Below the pieces are notes generated by a model that worked only from the letters and a program-made list of their open reading frames with translations, was not told where the DNA came from and ran no database searches. From assembly GCF_030867145.1 (NCBI RefSeq), contig NC_134433.1, positions 14,025,216 through 14,089,215 on the forward strand: a stretch of DNA of 64,000 nt. Direction: 5' to 3'. Positions within the stretch are counted from its first letter, which is position 1, and each line of letters starts with the position of its first letter. This document shows positions 25,801-51,596 of the stretch, in pieces. Position numbers and translations under genes: made by a program. This DNA comes from Opisthocomus hoazin. Taxonomy: Eukaryota > Chordata > Aves > Opisthocomiformes > Opisthocomidae.

Positions 25801-28683
25801 CGCTAAAGAGATTGACAGACAGATGTGAAATTTTAATTTTACAAGCAAAACTCTTGGCAATATGGGTAATTTTCTCTAATCCCTTAAAGACAGGAATGTC
25901 AACCTGTTGCTACCAAGTTGTATGCTAGCCCGTCTTCCGAGTTAAACACAAAATTTTCATTTCTTTTCAGTTTATACAAACTGCTAGCCTAATGTGAAAT
26001 GTCAAACTCACTCCAAAGTTACTGTCCTGTACAAATTTCCTCTGAAATGTAAACAGGTACAAGGGTGGCTGTAATCACTTGAAAAAGGAGAAAGAGGGTT
26101 CTTTTGGTAAAGAACGAAACCAGAAGCTGGAGGATCTATTTTTGACTCCACTACAAAATTGGGATTGAACTTCTAATTTAGTCTTTTGCTACACTTTTCC
26201 TATCTTAAAACTTGGGATGTATCTAAATAGCTGAGTCAGGGGACTGAAGAACTTAAATTCACAACATGAAATGGTTACGGAAACGTGTGTGAGAATGCAT
26301 TAGGCGGCTGTATTATGGTTAGGCACCTAATGGGTTTCTGCTGTAGTGTAAGCCACCCTCTGCTGTGTAAGTGGGCTGGAAAACACTCCCCAGCTGGTGT
26401 GCAATGACTTGGTTTACATCCCTGAAGGAGATCTGTTTAATATTCATCAGCTGCGCACAGATCTTGTGGATGACATCATTTTCATGAACGAGAAGGGCAT
26501 CTGATGACTGGTACAGGTGTGAGAGAGTCAGAACAGAGTTGTAGTTTTGAACAATGACCTGGAAACAACCGAAAATACACACAAATGAGAAACAAACAAC
26601 TTAATCTCTTTCTAGTTTATAATCCTCTGGCTACTGCCATTTCCTCAGTTATGATTTAGGAAGTGATTGTTTTCTTTGCAAAGTGCAGAATGAGGTCAGT
26701 AGCTAGCAGAGCTTTTTCATAGAAAATGTGAAAATCATGAAGTCATGTTATCCTTCTCCATTCATGCAAACATGCTAAAATAAAATCTGTCTGAGAACTG
26801 ATTATTATGCTGAGATACTATCATAACAGGAGATTTCTAGTTAGCTAATAGAGCTTCTCATGAAACGACATTATACTTTAGCACTTATATTATCAAGAAT
26901 TTTTTTTTGTGAAACTACATGTACCAAATATTAGCCAAATAATTCATTAGTGGTGTTAGTTTCTGTCCTGTTGAACTTTGTAAAAGTAAAATGTATCTCT
27001 TTTCTAGTTTATTTCAGCTGCAGGTATTTTATGTTTAAAAGTAAACAGGGATTATAAACTTGCAGAATATCTCTGGTAAATACGACATTCACCTCACCAG
27101 TGCCGTAGGGCCAGATAACATGGTTTAGTATAAATGAGGTTGGAAAAGCATCTCTTAAACACTGGGTCACAAATGCTCCCAAGCCAGATCCTGTACCACC
27201 AGCCATGCTCATTATTGTGAAAAATCCACCGAGTCGGTCACATTTCTCTGCTTCTTTTTGTACCAGATTCATTATTACTTCCTTGTGTCTAGGCCCGTGA
27301 ACAGAGTAACTGTCGAAAAACGACAAAACAGTGAGACATGGCAGGTGTTATAAAAACAAACGCAGTAAGGTGAGCTAGTTCATAAAGGTTACTTTTCTTA
27401 ATATTATTTGTGTAACCTGGCATTATGCCACCCATTCTATCTGCAGTAAACAATCCTCAGCTGTGACATTTTGCAAAACAGCTGTTGTATTATAAACTGT
27501 GCTTATTTTTTCCTATTTTTAAATAAAATATATTCACTCAATCCTAAATTGCTACATTTTCACTGTAAATACCAATTTCACCTTGCAAAAAGCAGCTTAG
27601 AAATTTTGCTGCTATATATTTTGCTATTCTAACTTAAAAATAAATCAAGTTAATGTTATATACTCTGTACCTTGCTCAGCTGCAATAGTACCGCTCCTAG
27701 AGTCTAGACAGCTCATTAGCCTCTACAGTCCCCTCAGTGAAACTTGAAACAACCGTCCATACCCATTTGCCCAGTTGTTCCCAGACCCTTGCTTCTGACA
27801 GAAGTGCGACCGCTCATCATATTTCCAGTAGCCAGACCTGGCAGCTATTGATAAAGTTTGGCTGATTACTTTAGGTTCCATGTCAACAAGCACAGCCCGG
27901 GCAACAGGTACTGGATAGGAAGAAAAACAATACTAAGAATAATGTGCCAATATTGGAACTTCTTTATGCAAGATGGATGGAATTGCACCACGGCCCAGAC
28001 TGTATTCCTCCCGCCCACGTAAGCTGAACTATTAATGGGACAGCACGGGCAGGTACAGAAAGGAGGACTTGACAACGCCTGGATTTCTGGAGAACTATCT
28101 ATTGTTCCACAGACAAATCTGAACTTTAGAGACCATAGATCTGTCAGGCAAGAAGCCACTTAGTGTGTCTGATAACACCAAATTCAGATACTCTGGGCCC
28201 TACTCCACAGTATAATCTATCTGCAGCAGAAAATGCAGATGCGTGGAAGGAAAGATTGTTTATATTCATATGCTCGGTTTCCAGCTGCGTTACTGGCAGA
28301 CTCGCTCTGTGGCCTCAGGCACTTCACTGCACTGATTTTGCTTCCATGGTTGTTAGTAATGTGAAGGCAGAGGGATGTGACAATTCTTCAAGAATGAAGG
28401 TAAAACTCATTCTTCAACTGGAGGTAAAAGACTTTTATTATTTCTGTACTCTTATCTACATTAGGCTGGAAACCAGACCCTCTGTGGGAAACAAACACTT
28501 CAATGCTGTACCTTCAGATTCCTCCTCGCAGAAAAAACGTTCTTTGCAAGACTCATGGTAGGATTCATTCTCCTTCTTGGAACACAACCCATGTGTGCCA
28601 CAGACATCACTGCAGATAGCACTGAACACCTCATGACCAATCTGATTACCACACTGACCAAGCTGGACTGTGACTATCGACAT
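22773..28683 (-). CDS. TUBD1: TUBD1, delta-tubulin, complete (8 coding exons, 453 aa)
   Basis: Coding exons in order: 28512-28683, 27763-27910, 27093-27309, 26327-26558, 25346-25510, 24502-24642, 23783-23966, 22773-22875. All junctions are GT-AG and in frame, giving 453 aa, the human length. Delta-tubulin is a centriole and basal-body protein needed for triplet microtubules. The start [16 protein letters not shown] is the tubulin N-terminus; AGGTGSGLG at 143-151 is the nucleotide-binding loop; WPYGTGEV and [11 protein letters not shown] are delta-type segments. The C-terminus (EEEDFLDSF...TTL) lacks the acidic tail of alpha and beta tubulins. The gene is divergent from RPS6KB1, as in human. 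Intactness argues for a functional gene. Confidence in the identity is very high. Confidence 0.98.
23783..23966 (-). CDS. TUBD1: TUBD1 coding exon 7
   Basis: Encodes [20 protein letters not shown] through [11 protein letters not shown]. Acceptor TTACAG, donor GTAAGTG. Confidence 0.97.
24502..24642 (-). CDS. TUBD1: TUBD1 coding exon 6
   Basis: Encodes [15 protein letters not shown] then [16 protein letters not shown], matching human [16 protein letters not shown] exactly. Acceptor CTTATAG, donor GTAAGG. The first half is the most diverged part of the protein. Confidence 0.95.
25346..25510 (-). CDS. TUBD1: TUBD1 coding exon 5
   Basis: Encodes [20 protein letters not shown] through [10 protein letters not shown]. 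Acceptor TTTTTTCAG, donor GTAAAA. Confidence 0.97.
26327..26558 (-). CDS. TUBD1: TUBD1 coding exon 4
   Basis: Encodes [20 protein letters not shown] through [11 protein letters not shown] and SRNPL. Acceptor TTTCCAG, donor GTGCCT. Confidence 0.97.
27093..27309 (-). CDS. TUBD1: TUBD1 coding exon 3
   Basis: Encodes [14 protein letters not shown], the tubulin loop [17 protein letters not shown], and WPYGTGE. Acceptor CGACAG, donor GTGAAT. Phase 0 at the end. Confidence 0.97.
27763..27910 (-). CDS. TUBD1: TUBD1 coding exon 2
   Basis: Encodes [15 protein letters not shown] through [14 protein letters not shown], matching human [15 protein letters not shown]. Acceptor TATCCAG, donor GTATGG. Confidence 0.97.
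28262..28350 (-). repeat. MIR-like ancient SINE remnant
   Basis: In TUBD1 intron 1. The run GGCCTCAGGCACTTCACTGC followed by GATTTTGCTTCCAT resembles the MIR core, reverse orientation (GACCTTGGGCAAGTCACTT, CTCAGTTTCCCCAT). Diverged; judged by eye. Confidence 0.35.
28512..28683 (-). CDS. TUBD1: TUBD1 coding exon 1 (start)
   Basis: Encodes residues 1-57 plus one base. The ATG at 28683 has A at -3. The donor is GTACAG after GAATCTGAAG. It includes [16 protein letters not shown] and ESCKERFF. Confidence 0.97.
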
Positions 28684-28706
28684 CCTTATTCACTTTGTAT
28701 TTAAGC
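28684..28706 (-). other. TUBD1: TUBD1 5'UTR part on the first coding exon
   Basis: A minus-strand acceptor TTTTTTAG ends at 28707, leaving 23 nt of 5'UTR before the ATG. The gene therefore has at least one upstream non-coding exon, most likely in the CpG island near 29.7-30.3 kb; its donor could not be fixed. Confidence 0.7.
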
Positions 28707-30043
28707 CTAAAAAAGAAAAGTATGCCTTTAGTAACTGTGCAAAAACAATGGGGGGGGGGAGTTCTGACAAATAATTTCTAATCAGTTTTGCAATTTTTGA
28801 GAACCTCTAGTGAGGAGACGGCTACGCTACAACCATTGGCTATTTCTGGGGAAAAACAATGGGATTGTCAGCACTTTCTCCTGAATCAGGAGAATGCAGA
28901 TGGCAGTCTACAGGAAATCAGTCTGTTTACTGTTGCTATGCATCTGAACAGCGCTAAAACCAACCACAGAGCAAGCAAAGTCTTTGATTTCTTACTTTTG
29001 CTTAGTAAGGCAGGATAGAAACAAATAATTAACTCCAACAGTTAGGCTTAGGCTGTAGAAATGTAATAAGAAAGTACCATGTGCCTTCAGAAATGTGAAG
29101 CCTGTTCAAAAAACCTAGCTGATTTCCAGTCCTGTGCTGCATGGGCCTGATGCCAAAATCTTCTGAGGTGACAAAGGGATTCCCTAGAGTAATTCCGCTT
29201 GCTTCCACCACAGAAAGCAAAGTATTCGATGCAGTACCTGTGTGCTTTGACATTTTTTTCCCACTCAGCATTTTGCAGCAGCTCTGGTTTCTCCCTTTTC
29301 TATTCTCCTTTCACAGGAACAAGGTCATTTTTTTTTTTAACTCACTTCATTATTCTGGGCTGCTATTTTTCATTATCACCCCAGCTGTGCCGCAGCACTT
29401 CTGTAGCAGCATTCCTTGGATAACTGCCCGTGCCAGTAACTTGATCCTGCTGCGTTTTGCAGGCAGGTATGTGCTATTTTTGACTCCCGTGCTTGATTTC
29501 AGCACCGTTGCCGGTCTGCACCTCGCAGCCTAAGGCCAGCCTGTCTGTTACTGCAAGGCCGAGTTACTCCTTCACCGCAGAAAATAAATAAATACATATG
29601 TAAAAGATTTTCAGAAGAGGGTGATGTCCAACCCACGCGTGTGGTCCGCGCCTGTCACCCGGAGCAGGCAGCCGTCGTTTGCGCCCTCCTCTCTGGAGCC
29701 GCGATCACCCGCCTGCGTGGGGACACCCACCCGGGCTCCGCCGTGCTGACAAGGCCTGCCCAACCATCGCCCGCCCGGCGACCTCCCGCCCCCCCGCCGG
29801 GGCCGCCATGTTCCCGGTGCTGCCCACCACCCGGCCCTCACGTCGCTCGGCCACCTCCCCGCCTCCCAGACCCTTTCTCGTCGCCGGCCCCCTCCCGCCC
29901 GGGCCTCCCCGCCGGTACAGCTTCCCTCCCGGGGTGTCTGCCCTCCGCCCGGGCAGGGCCGGCCGCCCTGAGCCCCGATCGCCACCAGCCCCTCCTCAGG
30001 GCTGACCTCGACGCCCCTCACTGAGGCGGCTCCGGCGCCGACA

Positions 30044-30410
30044 GCGCATGCGCAGCCACCTGGGCGCCGCGATCGCCTTCCCCGCCGGTTCGGACCGAGA
30101 CGCGCCTTCGAACCGCCCGCTTCGCGCATGCGCAGAAGGGACTCCGGGCAGGTCGGGCACGAGGGGTCAGCCGTCTGGGCTTCACCAAGGCTTGTACGCA
30201 TGCTCCCTCCCGGCGGCTTCGCTGCGCCCTCTGCGCACGCTCCGTGCCAGGAGCAAGGCAGGCGGGCGCGCACTGCGCATGCTCAGACCCAGCCCCGCGC
30301 GCGCCCGCCCAGCCTTGTCCTCGCCGCGCATGCTCAGTGCGGCCCCGGCCAATGCCGGAAGGAGCTGCGCGCCTGCGCGGCGCCCGGAGTCGGGGCGGGG
30401 GCGCAGGCGC
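30044..30410. promoter_or_regulatory. Array of about seven NRF1-type motifs
   Basis: GCGCATGCGC is perfect at 30044-30053 and 30124-30133. Variants follow: TACGCATGCTC (30195), TGCGCATGCTCAG (30274), GCGCATGCTCAG (about 30326), GCGCCTGCGC (30368) and GCGCAGGCGC (30401). NRF1 binds YGCGCAYGCGC and drives many CpG-island, often bidirectional, promoters. Confidence 0.75.
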
Positions 30411-30431
30411 GCTGAGGCCGGGCAGCCGGTG

Positions 30432-30470
30432 ATGGCGTCCGTGGCGGAGTTGGGGGGTGCGGGCCCATGA
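30432..30470 (+). other. RPS6KB1 upstream ORF 1 (12 codons), in frame with p70 ATG
   Basis: ATG at 30432 reads MASVAELGGAGP and stops at TGA 30468-30470. It is in the same frame as the p70 start at 30540, so this stop blocks any N-terminal extension from here. Whether the mRNA includes it depends on the unmapped start site. Confidence 0.55.
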
Positions 30471-30539
30471 GGCGGCCCAGGCCCCGTGCACCCAGCGCAG
30501 CCAGGGAGGGGCGGCGGCGCCGCGGCTCGCACCCGCGCC

Positions 30540-44051
<13,512 letters not shown>

Positions 44052-45089
44052 CAACGCAATTTTTTTTAAGCCTTTGAAGGTGGAAAACAAAGAACGGACA
44101 TAAGCCCCCTTGAAGTTGAGGGCTTGTATGGTTTACTTTTAAAAAGTGACAGTATCAAAGAGTCAGTCATTGCACAGAGCGACTTGGAAAGCAAAGAAAA
44201 ATGGATTTTTTTTCTGTCAATCAATGGTGCATAAAAAACTTTAGAAAATGGTATTGCAGAACTCTAGGCACATCATCTAACTGATTCGCAGTGACATCTT
44301 CTCACCTTATCAAGGATTTTTCAGCTTGATAGCTTGAAACTGACAGTATTAAGGGTCAGGATGTTGCTTCAGAATCACTGGTCTAGTCGTGAATGTGTCA
44401 AGGAGGGTTAGCCCTTTCACTAGGCAAAGTATGAAATGCCTATACGCTTGCGTCTGAGGAGTAATTAGCATGCAAGCTTGGTTAAGCTGTTTCCTACAAT
44501 GGGGTGGAATCAAAGATGAAAGATGAAATTAATTGGTATTTCACATTCAAAACATAATGCATTTTTTATATATATAAAAATATATATTTTTCAAATAGAT
44601 TTTTTGATTCAGCTCATTATGGAAAGTATCCCAAAATTAAAAATGCAAAATAATTGGTTGCTGTGAAGAAAGCAAAGGCTCTAGTTCTGATTCTTCTCCT
44701 CCTGAAATAAATCAATAAGCGAATCACTCGATTACCAGCTTGGCAATGTGGGGTGGGAGAGAACTGTTTCACTTGCTTACCCAGCTGAAATAGCTGTTCC
44801 TGCAGAGACAAACAGACCTAATCAAATGGCAATGCTGCTATGTTCTAGGCTTGACTGGAAGCCATGGGCTCACATACCTGTCCTGCTTATTTCATCCTTG
44901 TCCTCAGCAGACATTTCACTGGGAAACATCACTTTTGTATATGCTAGTCACTGAGACGGAGACAGCTGAATGCGGTCAGATTCTTACCCATATAAAAGAC
45001 CAGGAAAAAGTGCATCGGAATACAAGGTCAGTAGAAACATACAGGAAATACCACAGGAAAGATTATACAAATTCTACATAGTATAAGGA

Positions 45090-45095
45090 AATAAA
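45090..45095 (+). terminator. AATAAA, proximal RPS6KB1 poly(A) signal
   Basis: First AATAAA after the stop, about 1.04 kb into the 3'UTR, followed by a T/G-rich segment. AATAAA recurs at 45214-45219. Confidence 0.4.
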
Positions 45096-45378
45096 CCTTT
45101 TTGTAATCAGTGGGTAAGAATCTGAGGGATTTTTTTTTTAGTAAAATTCTGCTTATGGGAGTTCCCTGCCATTATACATTTCTAAATTTATCAAATTTTT
45201 TTCTATGCTGGGCAATAAATTTGCTGGTTGTATGAGAAAAGTGTTAAATGGCCTTTCAGTGAATGTCTTCCACAGTGGGTCAGAACTTTAGCAACTTAAT
45301 TTAGGAAACATGTTCTAAGGACACTATTTATGTTTTTGAAATTGTCACAATCTGTACAAATGACTTACAGGTACAAAG

Positions 45379-45389
45379 AATAAAATAAA
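45379..45389 (+). terminator. Overlapping AATAAAATAAA poly(A) signal pair
   Basis: Two overlapping AATAAA hexamers 1.33 kb past the RPS6KB1 stop; a strong candidate end. Confidence 0.45.
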
Positions 45390-47089
45390 GGTAACTTTAC
45401 CTTACTTAAATACTTCCTGCCTTAAAGAAAGCATTTCCATGAACATAGCTGGTGAAAGGGTTAATATCTGCAGAGCTTTACACTAGTTACGAGTGTGTAT
45501 GGTGTGTGCGTGCGTGTGTATATGATCATGCAACTGCATACAAGTCCTGTCACTTTTTGCCTGCCACACATTGCATTATCTTTAGTCAAACTGTGCAAAG
45601 TCTACTTCTAGTGTTTCACAACAGTAGGGATTTTTTTATAATTCCGCTTACTCTGTGTATACTGAATCTTTTTGAGCCATAGGATCCAAGCCATAAAACT
45701 CTCTAAGCACGCTGAATCCAAGCAGAGTGCTGTTTTCTGAAATTCGCAAGTCGGAAGGATTCGTACCTTGTTGATACTAACAGAGAACCAACAAAAATAT
45801 TGGTTATGATTGAGCAAAAACTAGGGCGTTTTTTTTTTCTCTTCCTGATAAGTCTTTTGTTGGAAAATTTCTTTTTTTAGCGGTATAAGGAAAATAAAGT
45901 TACCTTGTAGTGACATAAATTGTACTGGAAGATTGCCATTTTTCATTTGGTAATATGGCCACTGGTGACAGGTTAGGAAACTGAAATCAAAGTGCTCGTC
46001 TGTGTGTGTTATGCGTATTTGCAAATACGCAACACTTCAAGCAGTGCCTCTCTGTGCCACTTATTAACACAGGTTTCCTAACATGTTTACTGAGTATAAA
46101 GGAACTTAGTATAAAAAAATTTTTTTTTTGAGGCAGATCTCTCTTGGTCCTAGTTACAGCTAACAGTTGCTTTTTGGCTGGCTGGATAGAATTGTCCAGT
46201 AGAATTGGTTTAATATGGCTGGCAAGAATGGCAAGAGTTGTTTGTCTGAGTTCACTGATTAATTACAGATACAATTCATCGGTTTTAAAAGTAAATTTCA
46301 TATACTGTCAATGTTTCATCCTATAGATTATAAGTTTAATTCCCTACCATAACTGTGAAACTTTTGGAGTGTGACTCAGACAGCAAGCACACACTATGCA
46401 ATATGGTTTATCCTGTATTTATTTGTAAAAATATCAGACATAGATCCTCTATATATATATAATAGTGTCAAAATTACTAGTCGTGAACTAAGGGGAGTGG
46501 AGTTCTAGCTCCTGTCTGGCTATTTCAGATAAGTGCAGAATGCATTGAATATTGGAGAGCTTAACAAGTGCTTTCTTTTGTTCATTTAAAAATGTCTTAA
46601 ATTTTTCATTAGAGTATAGAATCTTATTTTTTTTATTTTGTACAAGCTGCGCTTTTTTAATTATAATCACTGAAAAATTCACTATAATTTGATTTTATAG
46701 GATTTTTGTAGCATTACAAAAATATAGTAAAGCTGAGGTTAATACCTGTTGTGGCTAACCATATAAAAGTATTAAATCTTAAACTTGAACAAAAGTCATA
46801 TTTTTTTTTACTAGATGTTAAATAGGGGAATATTTTGTTCTGCAGGTCATTATCACAAAAGGTTTATAGGTCAGCTGTGTTACCAGCAGTTTTTCTTTTC
46901 CCATTTGATGCAGAAACTATTCTGGTATAAGATATTCAGAATTTCATAATTTTTCTCTGTGGGAGTGATGCATACATTTGATGCCATTCGTGTACTAAAT
47001 TGTAATTTTGGGAATGCTGGAATAATTCCTACCAAGACTGTCTTAATTGTGCCATCTGACATTTGAATGTCATCCTGGTATTAGCTCAT

Positions 47090-47108
47090 AATAAAAGATA
47101 AAAATAAA
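47090..47108 (+). terminator. Distal AATAAA pair, candidate long RPS6KB1 3' end
   Basis: AATAAA at 47090-47095 and 47103-47108, with T/G-rich sequence just downstream (TTGTTCTTTGG). This would give a 3'UTR of about 3.1 kb. Confidence 0.35.
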
Positions 47109-50100
47109 TGAGTCAATTGTTCTTTGGAATATCCCTTTTTCTGTCTTGCTATCTAAAAGCTGAACTGCTGGAGAACATTTAATATTTGAGTCCACTCTTA
47201 ACTATACAGTGGGTGTTTACTTTGGGTCTGTTCTCTTTTTAACTCCCAACCGGCTCTCACTGTTAATCAAAAAGTGCATCAAACATTGAGGGAGATTATT
47301 GCTGTTCTTAGGACAGATGCGTGGCTTTTGGTTGGGTTTTTCAAAGTTCTGTCTCTGCAGCGGGATAGTTGCTGTTTTCATTTTCCCAGTTTAAAGGGAA
47401 ATCCTTTACCCTGAGGGGTAAAGGAGGAGGGGAAGTTATTAAGAATGAGGCAAATAACTTAAATATTCTTCCTGCAGATCCTTGATGATATACTATGTGC
47501 AGTTCCTATGTATGAACTTCTACAGATTGTTCTCTTCTAGATGAACTTGGCTTTGTAGCTGTACTCGAGAAACAAACTTGAGCTGCCTTAGTAGAAATAA
47601 AGGTAATCCCTGTCGTGTTTTTCATCTTTCAGTTTACTGGAACTAAATACATTCAACTGGTGAATGAGATGGATGTGAATAGCAATTAAATGCAAATTTA
47701 AACATATGCTAATCCAAGTGACCTGTTTTTTTTTTTTATTAGTAGTAAGTAGGTAGGCCCAAAGTGTAACTGTGGATCTAAATCACTGTCTTTCATGACA
47801 GCTTTGAAAGGAAAGGGAGGGAGGAAGAATTCCGCTTAGAAGTTAAAGGACCTGATGGATGCTACTTCTGATGGGTCTGTCTTACCAAGGGCTGGTACCT
47901 TCACCTAGGTTCTTGGGCTCTTACGAAGTGGCTGCTGATTGCCATTTGTCATCCTCTTCTCTGTTCTGGCTCCTGCAGAGTCAGATGTGTGCTGGGTGTC
48001 TGTGTGTCTGTGTGTGGAAAGCAGGGCAGCTAACCCTGGCCTGAGTAGGCTTGATAAGGAAGAGTTGCATCTTAGTAGCATGATGCCGACAAGCCGATCA
48101 GAGAGGATGTCATTCATGGATGTAAGTCACTCGCTCTTTTTCCTCTCTGTAACTAAGATGAGAATAGCTTGTTTCATTTATGAAGTGTAAATCTAAACTG
48201 GTTGATCAAAATCTCTTTTTAGTTCTTTGGTTTTTAATAAAATGTGCTTGATAATATTACTGGGTTTGGATAATTTTCACTGGATCTTAAAGGAAAAAAG
48301 AATTCTTCGACAGAGAGAAAATGAAAGACAAATTGTTCCCTGGTCCTATCTCTGACCAATACCCACCCTTATTCTAATAAGGTGTTGTTACTACCATGTG
48401 GTAGACAAAGCCCAAAGGGTCAGCAACAATCCAGGGCTGACTTAAAGCACTGACACCATTTTCTGTTGTGCTCTATAAAATAGTCTTGGTGAGCTTTACA
48501 GGCCAGATGACACTGTCGAGTTCTTGTGTTGATTTTTTTTCTTAACCACAAGTGTTAATACTTCTAAATTAGTTTTATATTTTTTAGTAATAATGCTGGC
48601 CTTGCATGCCGTCCCTGATGCCTTAATTCCTCACTGTACAGAATCTGTCTCAGATATTGAACTACCTGTTGAGGTAAGTAGTTTATAAATACTTTTGTTC
48701 TATAGCAAAAGAATATTTAGTTCAGGTTGATTTCTTTCAAATTTCCCTGCATACTTTCAACGTGTAAAACAGCGTGTTTCTTGATACGTAACTACCTTCC
48801 TAGTTCATCTTGGGTCTGCCAGTCCAAGTTGTTGGTCCTGACAGACCACTCCAGCTTTGTCTGTCATGGAATCATAGATTCTGTGATGGAACATCAAGCT
48901 TTCCTCACCATCTCCTGCTGCATAAGCAGCGGGGCTGCCATGTACTCACCGTGGGGATAAGGCAGTGAGAAAGCATGCTTGTTCCTCAGATCTTTTCATT
49001 TAGTCAGCAGGGTGGTGGCTCTGCTTTCAACACAACTGTGTGAAGCAGCTGGTGCATCTCAGAATCTGTACCTTCCCAGTTAACATTCCAGGAGTGGATG
49101 AGGTGATTTAGACCTATTGTTCTAAAAAGATTTTTGAAAGACTATCACAGAGCACTGGAATTGTGATGAATGGCTACCCATTACTGGTAGGCAGTGAATT
49201 TAACCAATATTCAAGTAACAGGAAGTGCATTTCCTTGCTCTAACATCATGTGCAAGTCTAATGAATTTTAGTTTATATTTTCCTAGAGAGGATTTTTTAA
49301 TTAAAAAGTGATTAAGCTATTGGTATTAGCATTTCAGAAAAAGCTAATCCAGGTAAGTTGCAACTTGTATTTTGCCCTGTTGGTTATTACATCTGCCCTT
49401 ATTAATTGTGAATTGGATTTAGTCACACATTTTACTCACACAAGCAAAGCTTTTTTTAAAGGTGCTATTTGTTGACTAAATTAAATATAGCATTCAAATT
49501 GTTTACGTAGAACTCCCACAATATCTGTATGAAGGTAAAAATCTTAAACTCTAGCTAAACTGTATGTTCATGATTAAGTGTGGGAAAGTCTGGTTGTGTA
49601 ACCAAGTGAGCTGCCCAGGCCTCAGTGGGCCCACCCGAGGTTCAGAATCCAACCTTAAGTTCCCCCTACTCTTTTTTTGTTCCGTGACTGATTCAGTTCT
49701 TGCCCATCTCTCGAGGGAAGTTCTGCTGCAGCAGCAGTCTGAATATCGGCACTGATGAAATTTAAGTAACAAACAGTTCTGATCTTGTATGAATGTCAAA
49801 TGCAAGCTGAGGCGTAGCTAGATCTCCCTGAGGAAACAAAGAGGAGTTTGTTCTGACTACAGTGGAGGTACAGGTGCAAGCCCTTTACAGCACAGCTCTG
49901 GCTGTGGCCAAGCTCCCATTCTTCCCTGCCAGCCTCAGGACTGCTCTAACACCATTCAGCTGCACATTCTCCACACTAAGCACCCTCACCTGCTGGGAAA
50001 GGCTTCCATGAGAGCCAGTCTCTTCTACTCCCATAAGTTTCCAATTACAGACTTGGAAGCTTTTGCCTGCTTTCTTTAAGCTGGAGCCTTTTTGCCCAGT

Positions 50101-50765
50101 CACTCAGATACCATGGTGGAACAATTGTAGGGCACATTTACACAATTAGCAAACACACAGCATGCTATAGCAAAACCCAGGCTGAACATAAAATGATACC
50201 TCTTAGCTTGAATCTCCCATCTCATTAGAGCTTTACTCAGCATACTATAGTCTACTAGTATTACACTTTTAGCTGCACCTTTAAGGGCACTCTCCCATCA
50301 TGCCCTGTCAGCCCTATAAATCTGGCTGTCAGCTCTAACTTCATAGTACTCAGTCATCCTGCCTGGTCATTTGAGTTGCTACATCATTCATCAAGTAAAT
50401 GTTTAACTTTTTTGATGCTCTTTTTTCCCTAATTTAGAAGTTTCCTAAAGGTATTCAGTTAAGACAAGCTCAAGTTAATGGCAATTCAGTTTGACTTTGC
50501 TGTAACATAATAATTTGAGTGGCATTTTTTTTTAGTCTTATCTGAATAGCAAGGTGAAAAAAGACAAGCAAGGAAAAAAAAAAGTAAGATTGTGTATAAG
50601 TTAGGCCTATAATTGGCATGAAGACTAGTCATGAATAAGTTGCAGCACTTGGAGGTTTTTTGTTTTTCACAGACATTAGTTTAACTGGAAAAGTATACCT
50701 AGCAGTGAGCTGTTGTTTTGTGCTTCCATGTAAGTTAATACTGAAACAGTAATGAATCTTGTTTC

Positions 50766-50809
50766 TTTATTCAACATGCACCAAACAAATAGATTGAAAT
50801 GCATTTATT
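50766..50809 (-). terminator. Candidate RNFT1 poly(A) signals
   Basis: Minus-strand AATAAA at 50804-50809 and 50766-50771, about 0.8 kb past the RNFT1 stop. Confidence 0.4.
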
Positions 50810-51596
50810 CTCTCTGATTTTTATGCATACTACAAATTGCAAATATAGTATAAAATAGATTCTCCCCTGTAAGAAAATCTGGTTCCTGTTACCACAAAAA
50901 TATAGTATTAAAGATTTGTTTTAAAAATACCAACTTTATAAAATGCTAAGTAAAAAACTAACAATCGCTGGTTGGTTTATGCGTTAAGCCAAAGATCCAT
51001 TAGAAGTCTACAAGAACCTAAAGGGGAAGTGTCTAATCCTTGTGGCTTACCTCCAGGTACAGTGAGAAACAGTTGCTGTTACAGGTGCATGAATAAGAAG
51101 CTAACTTCTCGCAACTATTGGGCAAGCATTAAAGGATCTTTAATTCCAAGTGTGACAGGTAGCTCTAATTCTCACTGTAGTCCACAGTATAAAATTTGCT
51201 CGTAATCTTAATAACAGGAGGTTGACCTTTTGGTTTGAGTCATGTTAGAAGGATAAATACGATTTAGTACAGTGTGGAACTCTAGTAAACTTTTACATAA
51301 AATGTTGAATTAAAAAGCTGCTTCAAGAAGTAACGCGGCTTTTTTCAAGGATTGTTTCCTACAAGAATCACAAGAGGAGCAATGCTGGCTTTTCTGTATT
51401 CATTATGAAAACTTACTTTCTATACTTAAGAAGGTCAAGTTAACATTTTCTGCACTGTTTTAAATACTGGAACATTTCATAGAAGCACGATATCTAGAAT
51501 TTGGAAACTCGTTCCTTGTGCCACCTACAATTTAATCTGCAGTAAACTGAAAAACCTTAGCTTGAATGAACTGTAAAACAAGTTGTTTGACATGCT

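Larger units (their letters stand above)
44052..50765. other. RPS6KB1 3'UTR and convergent spacer to RNFT1
   Basis: AT-rich, without credible ORFs. It holds plus-strand poly(A) signals at 45090, 45214, 45379-45389 and 47090-47108, a GT-rich simple repeat near 45490-45525 and an AT repeat near 44565-44590. RPS6KB1 mRNAs may end at several of these; the true 3'UTR limit is unknown. A near-match to a CR1 end at 48868 was rejected. Confidence 0.6.

Noticed and set aside
29611-30273. 220-aa minus-strand open frame upstream of TUBD1
   Set aside because: Low-complexity Gly/Arg/Ala product from CpG-island sequence; TUBD1 coding starts at 28683 with the canonical tubulin N-terminus.
45490-45525. GT-rich tract in the RPS6KB1 3' region
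   Set aside because: Imperfect microsatellite, ordinary for vertebrate non-coding DNA.
48866-48890. GGAATCATAGATTCTGTGATGG resembling the CR1 terminal repeat (shortened: ATCATAGATTCTGTGATGG)
   Set aside because: The flanking GGAAGGGACC or AGGTCCCTTCC segment diagnostic of CR1 is missing on either side.
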